DNA of 64,000 nt from Sulfurimicrobium sp963741495 (GCA_963741495.1 CAVUID010000012.1:186001-250000), one strand, 5' to 3'; shown: positions 42,259 to 49,420, counted from the first letter of the stretch. The notes: generated by a model not told the origin, from the letters alone. Made by a program: numbers and translations.

Positions 42259-43461
42259 ATGGGTATCCAGTTGAACATGTTCGTCGCCGCGGCCTTTGCC
42301 GCCTGGCCTTATGCGGTCATGGCCGCCGACCCGCTGCCGCCCGAGTTGCGCGGCGCGGCGGACATGCGCGACCAGGTCGAGGCGCTGATGAAGTCCGCGA
42401 CACCGGGGATCGGCACGGCAGGCTGGCTGACACCAGCTGCAACACCCGAGCAGGAAATGGCGCGGCGCAGGCAAATCATCAACGGCGCGCATCGTGATTT
42501 CGTTGGCATTGTCGGGGCACAGCGCGCGCCAGTGGGGGCGGAGGGCGCGCGGCACGCGGACACGCTGCCCGCCGACCCGGGCACGACAGAGGAGGGCGCC
42601 TCGGCACGTGATCCCCAGGGAGAATTCGACGGGGATCGTTCTTCCTCTGTACGGGAGACACTTGGGCCGCCGCGCGCGATCGAGATCGAGGGCCGAATCA
42701 CCGTCCAGGGGGGCGAGGGGCATGCCAGCGCGCAGACGAAGGGCAGCAAGAACCTGCGCTACAGCGTGGAGGAGCGTTTTGTTGGCAATCTCCTGATCGC
42801 CGAGCCCTTCGACTTGCTGGTGACGAAGCCCGTGGGGCGTGTCGATGAGGGTGGCAGCGCCAGCGCCCGGGACAATCAACCCGAGGTTTCGTCTTCCGGT
42901 CGGCGGGTGGACAGGGTGCCGCTTGCCGAAATCGGTCAGCCAGCAGGTGGGGACAAGACCGGTCGCCTGCTTCCGCCGGGGGATGCGATTGGCGATGCCA
43001 GCGCAACCGGGCCAGGGGGCGGACAGACGATCCGGCGCGAATATGACCTGGACACGCTGTCAACAGGCATCGAAGTCAAGTCCGTCCAGGGCGGTGTTTG
43101 CCTCGAGCGCAGCAGCCAGGACGGCGCTTGCGCGCGCAGCGCTCCATTCTCACGGTTCGACGTGAGCAGCTCCAACCGCTACGGTCAATTCAGGGATGGC
43201 GTGGTGTCGGTCGGGGTGGAGGATGGCAAGGTCAGGATAGAAGTCGAAGCACCGGATGTCGCTTTCGCCACAAGCGGCGGCGAAGCGAAAGCCGCGCTCA
43301 ATTGCTCCCGCGCCAGCTTCGATCTATCGGAAGCAGATTTCCGCCGCCTGCTTGAGCGAGGCGAATTGACCCTGAGCAAGCCAGTCGGAGGTTCGGGCAA
43401 GCATGCCAGCTGTGTGGAGGGCTCGTCGATTACGGTGAATCTTCGGGTCAGGGGAGACTGA
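42259..43461 (+). CDS. exported protein of unknown function (orphan, 400 aa)
   Basis: A 400-residue protein with a signal peptide (MGIQLNMFVAAAFAAWPYAV, cleavage after VMAA) and the strong ribosome site AGGAGG five bases before the ATG at 42259. The mature part is polar, rich in G, S, A and R, low in complexity between about residues 80 and 260, with three or four cysteines in the C-terminal third (GGVCLE, DGACARS, LNCSRAS, HASCVEG) that could pair as disulfides. No family is recognised. High GC and flanking repeats suggest acquisition. Confidence 0.7.
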   Translation: MGIQLNMFVAAAFAAWPYAVMAADPLPPELRGAADMRDQVEALMKSATPGIGTAGWLTPAATPEQEMARRRQIINGAHRDFVGIVGAQRAPVGAEGARHADTLPADPGTTEEGASARDPQGEFDGDRSSSVRETLGPPRAIEIEGRITVQGGEGHASAQTKGSKNLRYSVEERFVGNLLIAEPFDLLVTKPVGRVDEGGSASARDNQPEVSSSGRRVDRVPLAEIGQPAGGDKTGRLLPPGDAIGDASATGPGGGQTIRREYDLDTLSTGIEVKSVQGGVCLERSSQDGACARSAPFSRFDVSSSNRYGQFRDGVVSVGVEDGKVRIEVEAPDVAFATSGGEAKAALNCSRASFDLSEADFRRLLERGELTLSKPVGGSGKHASCVEGSSITVNLRVRGD

Positions 43462-43485
43462 GGGCGTTCCGCGATCCGGGTGCGC

Positions 43486-43511
43486 CTGCATCAGGATAGC
43501 TCGCACTTCAT
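43486..43511 (+). pseudogene. short remnant of an msrB gene
   Basis: CTGCATCAGGATAGCTCGCA and the next six bases match the internal msrB sequence at 41117-41142 with three mismatches over 26 bases, encoding LHQDSSHF where MsrB has LHQDGSHF. The similarity seems to continue weakly for about ten bases upstream. No other MsrB sequence follows, so this is a scrap left by duplication or recombination. Confidence 0.5.
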
Positions 43512-43520
43512 AAGCATGTG

Positions 43521-43549
43521 AGTGTGATTTCGCAAGACCTGACCCTTGC
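43521..43549. repeat. TGTGATTTTGCAA dispersed repeat (copy 2)
   Basis: AGTGTGATTTCGCAAGACCT followed by GACCCTTGC. It matches copy 1 at 42102 with a few changes, and matches the reverse complement of 44487-44511 closely (TGTGATTTYGCAAGACYTGAC). No gene lies in this stretch. Confidence 0.65.
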
Positions 43550-43604
43550 TTCTTGCTCTGTGTAAAGTTTTCCGACTTTTGATTAGGCGTCGTTACAAGC
43601 ATTC

Positions 43605-43660
43605 CTGATGCAGCAAGTAAAACGGCGACCCTCAGGCCGCCGTTTTACTTGCTGCATCAG
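43605..43660. terminator. 23-bp perfect hairpin between convergent genes
   Basis: CTGATGCAGCAAGTAAAACG plus GCG (43605-43627) pairs perfectly with 43638-43660 around a 10-base loop. It lies 5 bases after the PEP-CTERM stop and could end transcription from both sides. A canonical T-tract is missing outside the stem; the inner part (AAAACGGCG/CGCCGTTTT) resembles a terminator on its own. Confidence 0.7.
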
Positions 43661-43665
43661 ACTGA

Positions 43666-44247
43666 TCAGGCTGTTTTGCGGCGGCGCATGGCCAAGCCAG
43701 CGAGGCCGATTCCCAGCAGCGCCAGGGAGGCGGGTTCTGGAACTTGACCGGTGCTCACAACAACGTTGTCGATACTTGTATTGCCTTCAATTTGGCTACC
43801 GATTATTTCGAAGCGGGATACCCCGTTCGAAGATGAGAACGCGATGGTTTGATAAGATCCCGGATTAGAATAAGCGCCTGCATATGATGTGATGGCGGTG
43901 CCAATCAGCGATACGCCGCCCATGTCGTAAGCATTGAACACAAGTCCACTGGCCCAACTGGTGACATCAATAGAAAAGCTTGTGATGGCGCTGCCGAAGC
44001 CCGTGTTAAATGAGATTTCGGTTGAATTTGTAAGGTTCAGGCCGTCTTGTATCCAAAGGCCATCGGGGTTGTTGCCCCGACCCCCGCCAATACCGTAAAA
44101 ATTTTGGAGATTGGAGTTGGTTCCTAGCCAGCCACTTTCCCAGGCCGGGAAAGCAGCCTCGAAATCTTCAATAAATATGGCTGCGTTGGCTTGGCCAGCG
44201 CTCATAATCGTGAGCAGAGCCAGCAAGGATCTTAGTTTTTTATGCAT
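43666..44247 (-). CDS. PEP-CTERM sorted exported protein
   Basis: A 193-residue secreted protein. The signal peptide ends at about residue 22 (QANA). The mature part is rich in S, N and G and resembles other beta-rich PEP-CTERM proteins. The C-terminus has the full sorting signal: VPEPASLALLGIGLAGLAMR followed by RRKTA (PEP motif, hydrophobic helix, arginine cluster), recognised by the exosortase system. Such proteins usually go with exopolysaccharide production; no exosortase is in this window. Confidence 0.92.
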   Translation of the reverse strand: MHKKLRSLLALLTIMSAGQANAAIFIEDFEAAFPAWESGWLGTNSNLQNFYGIGGGRGNNPDGLWIQDGLNLTNSTEISFNTGFGSAITSFSIDVTSWASGLVFNAYDMGGVSLIGTAITSYAGAYSNPGSYQTIAFSSSNGVSRFEIIGSQIEGNTSIDNVVVSTGQVPEPASLALLGIGLAGLAMRRRKTA

Positions 44248-44486
44248 GGTAGATTCCTAACTTTGCTAAGGTAAAAATTCGAAATTTCTTTTAATGCGTC
44301 AGGCATTCACTGAATTCACTAACCCAAATTAACTTGCAGACACAGCTTAAGCACAATCCATACCAATTCCAGCGATAAATAGAATTCATATTTAAATATA
44401 GTACGTTAAGTGATTAAATCGAGGGCGATGGCTGATCAATTGAAAGCTTTTTAAGCGAGACTGTAAGAATTTTCGACAACATGCGC

Positions 44487-44606
44487 GGGGTCAAGTCTTG
44501 CAAAATCACATGGGGTGCAACGGGTTCACGCTTTGATTCATAATCATTGCGCAGTATAGCTTTGTGCGCTTCGCGAATATTTGATGCCGGGGCCAGCCCG
44601 GCGGCT
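44487..44606. repeat. dispersed repeat (copy A of a ~100-bp element)
   Basis: GGGTCAAGTCTTGCAAAATC (from 44488) begins a stretch of about 110 bases that aligns with 45346-45452 by eye at about 65-70% identity, sharing AAAATCACATG, TTGATTC, GCTTTGT and TTTGATGCCGGG, and ending in a GC-rich hairpin. Together with 44248-44486, which holds only AT-rich DNA and probably the PEP-CTERM promoter, it fills the gap before the DUF2442 gene. Confidence 0.6.
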
Positions 44607-44665
44607 GCTCGGCGGTGGACAGAGGGGAGTTTGTCGCGGCACGTCTGGCTGATCTTCTGTCAAAG

Positions 44666-44986
44666 TTAAACGGGGACAGACCACGTTTTATTTTTACTGA
44701 TCTCTTCATGCACCCAGGAAGGATCAAGGTCTGCGCCGTTCGGCCAGGTGAGTACACCAAGCTCAACTTTGACCTGCTGAAACATTTGATGATCCTCAAG
44801 CTCTGCGTACATGCCTGCATCAGCACTGTTCACTAGTGCCGACATGTCCACAATACCGTTTGTCCCGTCGTTGCATGTAATCGAGAGACGGTAACCTGGC
44901 AGTACGTTGACAGCACGTATACGCCACGCAGCCGCAGCCCTTAATCCAAAGGCGATATTTTCTTGGGTAGCTGTTTCGATTGGCAT
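44666..44986 (-). CDS. DUF2442 protein (module partner of DUF4160)
   Basis: A 106-residue protein with the DUF2442 pattern (AWRIRAVNVLPGYRLSITCN, GVLTWPNGADLDPSWVHEEI). DUF2442 and DUF4160 genes travel together and are thought to act like a toxin-antitoxin module, but the activity is not established. The last eight codons (K-T-W-S-V-P-V-stop) are supplied by a GTGGTCTGTCC repeat, so the native C-terminus has been replaced. It overlaps the upstream gene by 46 bases. Confidence 0.8.
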   Translation of the reverse strand: MPIETATQENIAFGLRAAAAWRIRAVNVLPGYRLSITCNDGTNGIVDMSALVNSADAGMYAELEDHQMFQQVKVELGVLTWPNGADLDPSWVHEEISKNKTWSVPV

Positions 44987-45201
44987 AGGTTCCAGTCCTC
45001 CATTAACTCGACACGATGCTGTACCGCCCATTCAAGCACAAGAGCCAGCGCGCGTCTTGGCAAACTGCCCTTGATTACTTCCAGTGTTCGAATGTCGATC
45101 AAGGCTTCATATTCGCCATACAGGGCATGAAAATGAGGGGGCGCATGCTCCCGCCAGAACATCTGGATCACGATCCCGAAAAACTGGCTAATGGTCGGCA
45201 T
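44941..45201 (-). CDS. DUF4160 protein
   Basis: An 86-residue protein with the DUF4160 signature: MPTISQFFGIVIQMFWREHA, then PPHFHALYGEYEALIDI. It is first in the DUF4160-DUF2442 pair and overlaps its partner by 46 bases, indicating co-translation. Function is unknown; the genetic behaviour of the pair resembles toxin-antitoxin modules. Confidence 0.88.
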   Translation of the reverse strand: MPTISQFFGIVIQMFWREHAPPHFHALYGEYEALIDIRTLEVIKGSLPRRALALVLEWAVQHRVELMEDWNLCQSKQLPKKISPLD

Positions 45202-45345
45202 ACCCTCCCCCCTTTCCTTGTTGTTACCTGGGCTAGTCTAGCAGTTTTGCTGGCGGGCGTAATCGAGGATACGGCGCGTATGATCAATTGGATCAGACTC
45301 GATGATCTCGCAAACAATGCATGCCCGACATCACGGGGCCATATT

Positions 45346-45452
45346 TTGTAAAATCACATGAGATACCCCGATTTCATGCCTTGATTCGTCACACTTAGCC
45401 ACATGGCTTTGTTCGCATCACGGATGTTTGATGCCGGGCGGCCCCGGCACCC
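45346..45452. repeat. dispersed repeat (copy B of the ~100-bp element)
   Basis: Homologous to 44487-44606 in the same orientation, ending in GATGCCGGGCGGCCCCGGC, which forms a hairpin. The native 3' end of nrsF (about 45461) abuts it, and the shifted nrsF frame reads into it. Confidence 0.6.
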
Positions 45453-46097
45453 AAAACAATCTACCACTTCAACACCCTCTTCCCCAGCCACCAGCCAATC
45501 AGCCCAATCGCCCAACATAGGCAGGTAGTGCCACAAGATGACGTGGCTGACCGAGTCATTCAGTTCATGCAGCAGCAGCCACAAAGCACCAACACTGAAG
45601 GCAGAAAGCAGCGCGACACTGCCTGCCCAGCGGTAGTGGGTACTGGCAAACTTGCGCATGGAGAGAAAGGTCCAGACGGCCGGAAGAAGCGCAAACAGAG
45701 TGATGCTGGCCGTGCATTCGAAGCTGTGCACAGGCAGCGGCGCGGGCGGTGTATCGGCGCGCCAGGCAAAGAACATGATCCCGATAAAGAGCGCAAACAG
45801 GCCGGCAGGCGCCCAGACCGTCTTCTTCATCTGGTGCAGATCGGGAAAGGCCAGCACGGCAGCGCTCAGGGACGTGGCGAGGAAGATGAGGGCAAGCGAC
45901 GCCAGCTCGGCAACGAACCACGGCTCATGGAGCTTATGCTCCAGGTCCGGGCGCAAGCCGGATATCCACAGCGACAGCACAAGATAGACCACCGCCGCCG
46001 CCACCCATCCGAGGCTCAGCTTCAGGGGATGCGGCGCCGGCTTCACCGGGGCGGCATCCTGTGCCAGGCTATCAACCAGTTCTTCGATACTTCCCAT
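45354..46097 (-). CDS. nrsF: NrsF-type anti-sigma factor (DUF1109), frameshifted near its 3' end
   Basis: An inner-membrane anti-sigma factor with six predicted helices that holds the cognate ECF sigma factor inactive until an oxidant or thiol-reactive stress. It starts at 46097, overlapping the sigma stop by one base (TAATG). As read it has 247 residues, but the native last helix is in another frame: removing one base at about 45511-45513 gives IGLIGWWLGKRVLKW and a stop at 45461. The as-read tail is therefore foreign. Only one cysteine (FECTAS) lies in the native part, whereas family members usually have a second that serves as sensor. Confidence 0.85.
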   Translation of the reverse strand: MGSIEELVDSLAQDAAPVKPAPHPLKLSLGWVAAAVVYLVLSLWISGLRPDLEHKLHEPWFVAELASLALIFLATSLSAAVLAFPDLHQMKKTVWAPAGLFALFIGIMFFAWRADTPPAPLPVHSFECTASITLFALLPAVWTFLSMRKFASTHYRWAGSVALLSAFSVGALWLLLHELNDSVSHVILWHYLPMLGDWADWLVAGEEGVEVVDCFGCRGRPASNIRDANKAMWLSVTNQGMKSGYLM

Positions 46098-46636
46098 TAT
46101 CTTTCCAGTACCTTTCGCAATATTTTGTAGGCGCGATGCGCCGCGACCTTGACCGCGGATTCCTTCATGCCGATTTTTTCGGCCACCTCTCTGGCGGTAT
46201 AACCCTCCTGGTGCATCATCTGCAGGATGGCGGCCTGTTTGGGGGGGAGTTTTTCGACTTCCCCACTGATAGATTCGTAGCTGATGTCGGATTTGGTTAC
46301 ATTTTCCTGCAATTCATTTTCCACTTCGGACAATTCGACGGCGTGATGAAGCTGGTCGGCATAGTGCGCGCGCAGATGATCCTGCAGGCGGAATTTGGCA
46401 ATCGCAAAGGCCCATGGCTTGTAAGGCCGGTCGCCGTCGAAGGTATGCCGCGCCTTGTGCACGGAGATCAGGATTTCCTGCAACAGATCGTCCACCTCGC
46501 TCTCGACATTGAGGCGCCGGGCCAGAAAAGGGCGCAGAAAACGCGTGGTTTCCTGCAGCAGCCGCGCATAGGCATGCTTGTCCCCGTCCAGGGACAGCTT
46601 CATGAGCGCTTCGAGATTGTCTGTTTTATCCTTCAA
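46097..46636 (-). CDS. sigF: ECF sigma factor (SigF type, NrsF-controlled)
   Basis: A 179-residue sigma-70 family factor with region 2 (VDDLLQEILISVHKARHTFD, PYKPWAFAIAKFRL) and region 4 (LPPKQAAILQMMHQEGYTAREVA-type, split by EKIGMKESAVKVAAHRAYK). The frame is open to 46723, but a TTG at 46636 fits family length and has AGGA six bases upstream. The divergent promoter at 46658-46686 also argues for the shorter form. It is cotranscribed with nrsF. Confidence 0.88.
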   Translation of the reverse strand: MKDKTDNLEALMKLSLDGDKHAYARLLQETTRFLRPFLARRLNVESEVDDLLQEILISVHKARHTFDGDRPYKPWAFAIAKFRLQDHLRAHYADQLHHAVELSEVENELQENVTKSDISYESISGEVEKLPPKQAAILQMMHQEGYTAREVAEKIGMKESAVKVAAHRAYKILRKVLER

Positions 46637-46713
46637 AGCTGATCCTGAAAAATTCTTTGTAACCTTTTTTTGAGTCTGCCCGAATAAGCCGGTACACGGG
46701 GCAGAAATTTCAT
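46633..46713 (-). CDS. possible leader peptide (26 aa) coupled to the sigma gene
   Basis: An ATG at 46713, eight bases after a perfect GGAGGT, opens a 26-codon frame (MKFLPRVPAYSGRLKKRLQR at the start) whose TGA overlaps the sigma factor's TTG start. A basic leader peptide whose translation feeds ribosomes into sigF would explain the weak start codon. It is also possible that this is chance or a shifted sigma start. Confidence 0.3.
   Translation of the reverse strand: MKFLPRVPAYSGRLKKRLQRIFQDQL
46658..46686 (+). promoter_or_regulatory. ECF-type promoter of the methionine-rich peptide gene
   Basis: TGTAACC (46658-46664), 16 bases beginning TTTTTTT, then CGAATA (46681-46686). The same pair with the same spacing, a T-rich start to the spacer and a C before CGAATA occurs at 56903-56931 before msrB-dipZ-msrA. 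It points to the MrpX-like gene 100 bases downstream. Confidence 0.75.
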
Positions 46714-46785
46714 TTCCACGCACCTCCGTGATGTTTTTTCTGCATCAAGTACCAATGATGCTATTTATTAAATCAGGAGATTCCA

Positions 46786-47031
46786 ATGAACAAAATTTCA
46801 ACCACCCTGCTTTCCCTCTGTCTGATGTGTACCGCCAGCCTTTCTTTTGCCATGGAGCCGATGGACAAGCATGAGGCCATGGAAAAAGGCGCAATGGCCA
46901 AGGACACCATGAAAAAGGAGCCTGCGGCCAGTGAAGGCGCGATGATGATGAAAGCCAAACCGAAAAAGATGGAAAAGCAGAACGACAAAATGGAGAAAGA
47001 CGGCAGCATGGCCATGGAACCCAAGAAGTAA
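46786..47031 (+). CDS. exported methionine-rich MXKDX-repeat protein (MrpX-like)
   Basis: An 81-residue protein with a 22-residue signal peptide (ending LSFA) and a mature part of 59 residues containing 12 methionines and 14 lysines in degenerate M-x-K-D repeats (MAKDTMKKE, KMEKDGSM). It has no other fold. A methionine-rich periplasmic peptide in the SigF/NrsF regulon of Azospira scavenges hypochlorite, its oxidised methionines then being repaired; the gene order and promoter here suggest the same job. It is divergent from sigF-nrsF and has AGGAG upstream of the ATG. Confidence 0.8.
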   Translation: MNKISTTLLSLCLMCTASLSFAMEPMDKHEAMEKGAMAKDTMKKEPAASEGAMMMKAKPKKMEKQNDKMEKDGSMAMEPKK

Positions 47032-47130
47032 GCCCACACGGCCGAACCAGCGCAGTTGACTGCGTCGGCTCGGCCGAGCCATCTCCCGCGAGAGAGGCTC
47101 ACGCCTTCCGCCAGCAAATGTATGGACGGC

Positions 47131-47523
47131 CTAGCGCCCCACTATCAGATACAGACATGCCATACCAACAGCGCCAAGAATAACGATCACGCCCAGCAGG
47201 CGCCGCCGCAAGACTTCCACGGCCCTGACAAGTTGGGCGTTCTGATCGGCAAGCGCCTTGATCAATTCAGCGGACGACACCATCTTCCGCTGCAAATCCG
47301 CCACATCGCCTTCAAGCGAGGAGATTCGGGACAGAAGGGCCGCGATGGTCTTTGAATCGGGAGTCAGTTCGTATTCAACTTCGGCGCCGCCTTGCTTGTC
47401 CGGCGCCGTTTTCTTGCCCACGGTTTTCCACAGTTTTTTGGCGCCATCGACAACCAGTGGCGCATTGCTCACGACCTCGGCCCATGGAACCAGCTTTAGC
47501 GCTGTGATCAGGCTTATTGCCAT
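47131..47523 (-). CDS. membrane-anchored coiled-coil protein of unknown function
   Basis: A 130-residue protein. A central coiled coil (about residues 55-100: ALLSRISSLEGDVADLQRKM and following) leads into one C-terminal transmembrane helix (LLGVIVILGAVGMACLYLIV). The N-terminus has a short hydrophobic stretch (MAISLITALKLVPWAEVV). No named family is recognised. It is transcribed alone on the minus strand, 63 bases after the DUF302 gene. Confidence 0.7.
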   Translation of the reverse strand: MAISLITALKLVPWAEVVSNAPLVVDGAKKLWKTVGKKTAPDKQGGAEVEYELTPDSKTIAALLSRISSLEGDVADLQRKMVSSAELIKALADQNAQLVRAVEVLRRRLLGVIVILGAVGMACLYLIVGR

Positions 47524-47586
47524 TGCTTCATCTCCCCTGCAATCATGTTATCCGGCAGGCCGCTTGCGTGAAGCCGCGCAGAATTG

Positions 47587-48039
47587 CTACTGCGCGACAG
47601 TGGCCTCGGCGATCCCCGCCAGTGCCTTCTGCAAGCCCTGAACGACGGGACACTGTGCGACTCCGTGTCGTTGCGCCAGGAAGGCAGGATCATTGTAACC
47701 AAGCCAGACCTGTGCAGCAGCATCTTCCCAGACCAGCGCCTTGAGCGGCAGATCGATTCCCGCAGACTGGGCGCATTCCATGAGTGGCGTGCCGCCCTGG
47801 GGATTGCCGAAAATCAGAAGCGTCGTGGGCCGCAACGTCTTGCCGATCCTGGCCGCGCCGGCGGCATGATCGATCCGCGCAAATACAGTAAGACCGCGCT
47901 GCTTCACGGTCTCCTCAAGCCGGCTCATGGTTTCATTAGCGCCATGAGGGCTCTTGACTGCCACCAGCCCTTCCGCAGCAAAGGCAAGCGACCCGAAGGT
48001 GAAAAACAGGATAGCGAAAATGGAACGCAGGGTATTCAT
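47587..48039 (-). CDS. DUF302 exported protein
   Basis: A 150-residue protein with a signal peptide to about residue 21 (SLAFA) and one DUF302 domain: KSPHGANETMSRLEETVKQR, FARIDHAAGAA, TLLIFGNPQGGTPLMECAQS and LPLKALVWED. DUF302 proteins have an alpha/beta fold of uncertain function, often near redox or sulfur genes. The final part has a cysteine in AQCPVV. It is divergent from fdxA across 232 bases that show no other feature. Confidence 0.9.
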   Translation of the reverse strand: MNTLRSIFAILFFTFGSLAFAAEGLVAVKSPHGANETMSRLEETVKQRGLTVFARIDHAAGAARIGKTLRPTTLLIFGNPQGGTPLMECAQSAGIDLPLKALVWEDAAAQVWLGYNDPAFLAQRHGVAQCPVVQGLQKALAGIAEATVAQ

Positions 48040-48271
48040 GGATCACTCCTTTTGTGCGGTGAGATGTTGCATAAAGCCCGGCCATGATTCACAGACAGAT
48101 TTGCCGGGATATTTTTTTGACAGCCAAATCACCGGGAAAATTCATTAAACCATTGATGAAACGTGGTTAATTTATCCTTCATATGACATACAATGCCCAT
48201 CATACGGAGTCAGCCAGCCCTCAGCGCTCGCGGCTTGAGATGCAAACATAACGGATAGGGAGTACAGGAAA

Positions 48272-48595
48272 ATGACTTACGTCGTGACCGAAAACTGCAT
48301 CCTCTGCAAGTACACCGACTGCGCCGTGGTTTGCCCGGTGGACTGCTTCCACGAAGGGCCCAATTTCCTGGTAATCGACCCGGAAGAATGTATCGATTGC
48401 GACGTATGCGTATCAGAATGTCCAGCCGAAGCGATCTTCCCGGAAGCGGATCTGCTGCCGGAGCAGGAGAAGTTTCTCGAAATCAACGCAGAACTGGCAA
48501 AAACCTGGCCCGTCATCACCAGGAAAAAAGATCCCCTCCCCGACGCAGACAAGTGGAATGGGGTCGAGGGCAAGCTGGAACAGCTGAAGAAATAA
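48272..48595 (+). CDS. fdxA: 7Fe ferredoxin FdxA
   Basis: A 107-residue low-potential ferredoxin with one [3Fe-4S] and one [4Fe-4S] cluster. Ligands are visible in CILCKYTDCAVVCPVDC at residues 9-25 (spacing typical of the 3Fe site) and CIDCDVCVSECP at about residues 40-51. The long C-terminal tail (TRKKDPLPDADKWNGVEGK) is characteristic of FdxA. It acts as a cytoplasmic electron carrier and stands alone. Confidence 0.96.
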   Translation: MTYVVTENCILCKYTDCAVVCPVDCFHEGPNFLVIDPEECIDCDVCVSECPAEAIFPEADLLPEQEKFLEINAELAKTWPVITRKKDPLPDADKWNGVEGKLEQLKK

Positions 48596-48747
48596 GCCCG
48601 CGACCGGCCCATATTCACTTTTTAGAGATATGGCGGCCTTGAGCTTGTTATACCAGGCAGTTTCATTGCCACACTGCGTACATTTCAACTTTTCGGCTCG
48701 CCAAAACTGACACTTCTATTCCCTTAACGAGCAGCCCGGTTTATTCC

Positions 48748-48780
48748 TTGACATTATGTACCTATCGGTCCATATTTGTA
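48748..48780 (+). promoter_or_regulatory. promoter and shared operator motif of the TetR gene
   Basis: TTGACA (48748-48753) lies 18 bases before ATATTT. CGGTCCATATTTGT (48766-48779) overlaps the -10 region, and the same 14 bases occur at 49403-49416 before the next gene. GTAC flanks both copies. Transcription should start at or next to the TetR ATG (48784), so the message may be leaderless. Confidence 0.6.
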
Positions 48781-48783
48781 CGC

Positions 48784-49377
48784 ATGGTTGCAAATATTGG
48801 ACGCCCCCTTGAGTTCGACCCTGACACCGCTCTGGATGATGCGATGTCCCTGTTCTGGTCGAAAGGCTATGAGCACACGTCGATGCAGGATCTGCTGGCT
48901 GCCATGAATCTATCCAAAAGCAGTCTTTACCAGGCCTTTGGCGGAAAGCAGCAGTTATTCCGGCTTTGTCTCGCCCGCTATGCGGATCAGTTTGCCGGAC
49001 AGCTTTACCAGGGACTGGCGGCGGCGCCGGGCGGAAGGCGCTTTATCGAGGATTTCCTTCATTCCGTGCTGGATGATGCCGCTGGAGATGTTGCACCGCG
49101 TGGCTGCCTGGTGATGAATACGGCCAGCGAGTTTGCCCAGACCGAGCCGGTCATCGCCCAGGATGTGGCGAAAAGCGTTGCGCGGTTTCGTGGGGCGCTA
49201 CAGGCAGCTGTTGAACGCGCACAGCATGAAGGCGATATTGCACCGGACAAAGACGCGCGGGCGCTTGCGGCTTTCCTGGTCAGCAGCATGAGCGGGCTGA
49301 AAGTTCAGGCCAAGGCCGGTGCGGATGCGCAGACGCTGAAAACCATTATCGAGTTGGTTCTGAAAGCGCTGGACTGA
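48784..49377 (+). CDS. TetR-family transcriptional regulator
   Basis: A 197-residue regulator of the type GRPLEFDPDTALDDAMSLFW, with the helix-turn-helix EHTSMQDLLAAMNLSKSSLY and a TetR_C-type ligand domain containing CLVMNTASEF. The start at 48784 fits the family. Its promoter and that of the following gene share the motif CGGTCCATATTTGT, which is the likely operator. Ligand unknown. Confidence 0.9.
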   Translation: MVANIGRPLEFDPDTALDDAMSLFWSKGYEHTSMQDLLAAMNLSKSSLYQAFGGKQQLFRLCLARYADQFAGQLYQGLAAAPGGRRFIEDFLHSVLDDAAGDVAPRGCLVMNTASEFAQTEPVIAQDVAKSVARFRGALQAAVERAQHEGDIAPDKDARALAAFLVSSMSGLKVQAKAGADAQTLKTIIELVLKALD

Positions 49378-49402
49378 CTTTTTTGTTTTATTGTGGAACG
49401 TA

Positions 49403-49420
49403 CGGTCCATATTTGTCGTA
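49403..49420 (+). promoter_or_regulatory. second copy of the TetR operator motif
   Basis: CGGTCCATATTTGT (49403-49416) followed by CGTA and flanked by GTAC on each side, 43 bases before the small HMA-like gene. The 14 bases are identical to those in the regulator's own promoter, implying joint control. Confidence 0.6.

Noticed and set aside
43605..43660. CRISPR repeat or attachment site
   Set aside because: The 23-bp arms occur once as a hairpin between convergent genes. There are no regularly spaced copies, spacers or cas genes anywhere in the window.
45354..45460. Two cysteines (VDCFGCRG) at the end of the NrsF frame as a redox switch
   Set aside because: They lie after the frameshift and are encoded in or next to a dispersed repeat, so they are not part of the native protein.
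48596..48688. Minus-strand frame starting MKCTQCGNETAWYNKLKAAI
   Set aside because: The CXXC start looks like a zinc ribbon, but after about 30 codons the frame runs antisense through fdxA. At best it is a scrap of a gene.
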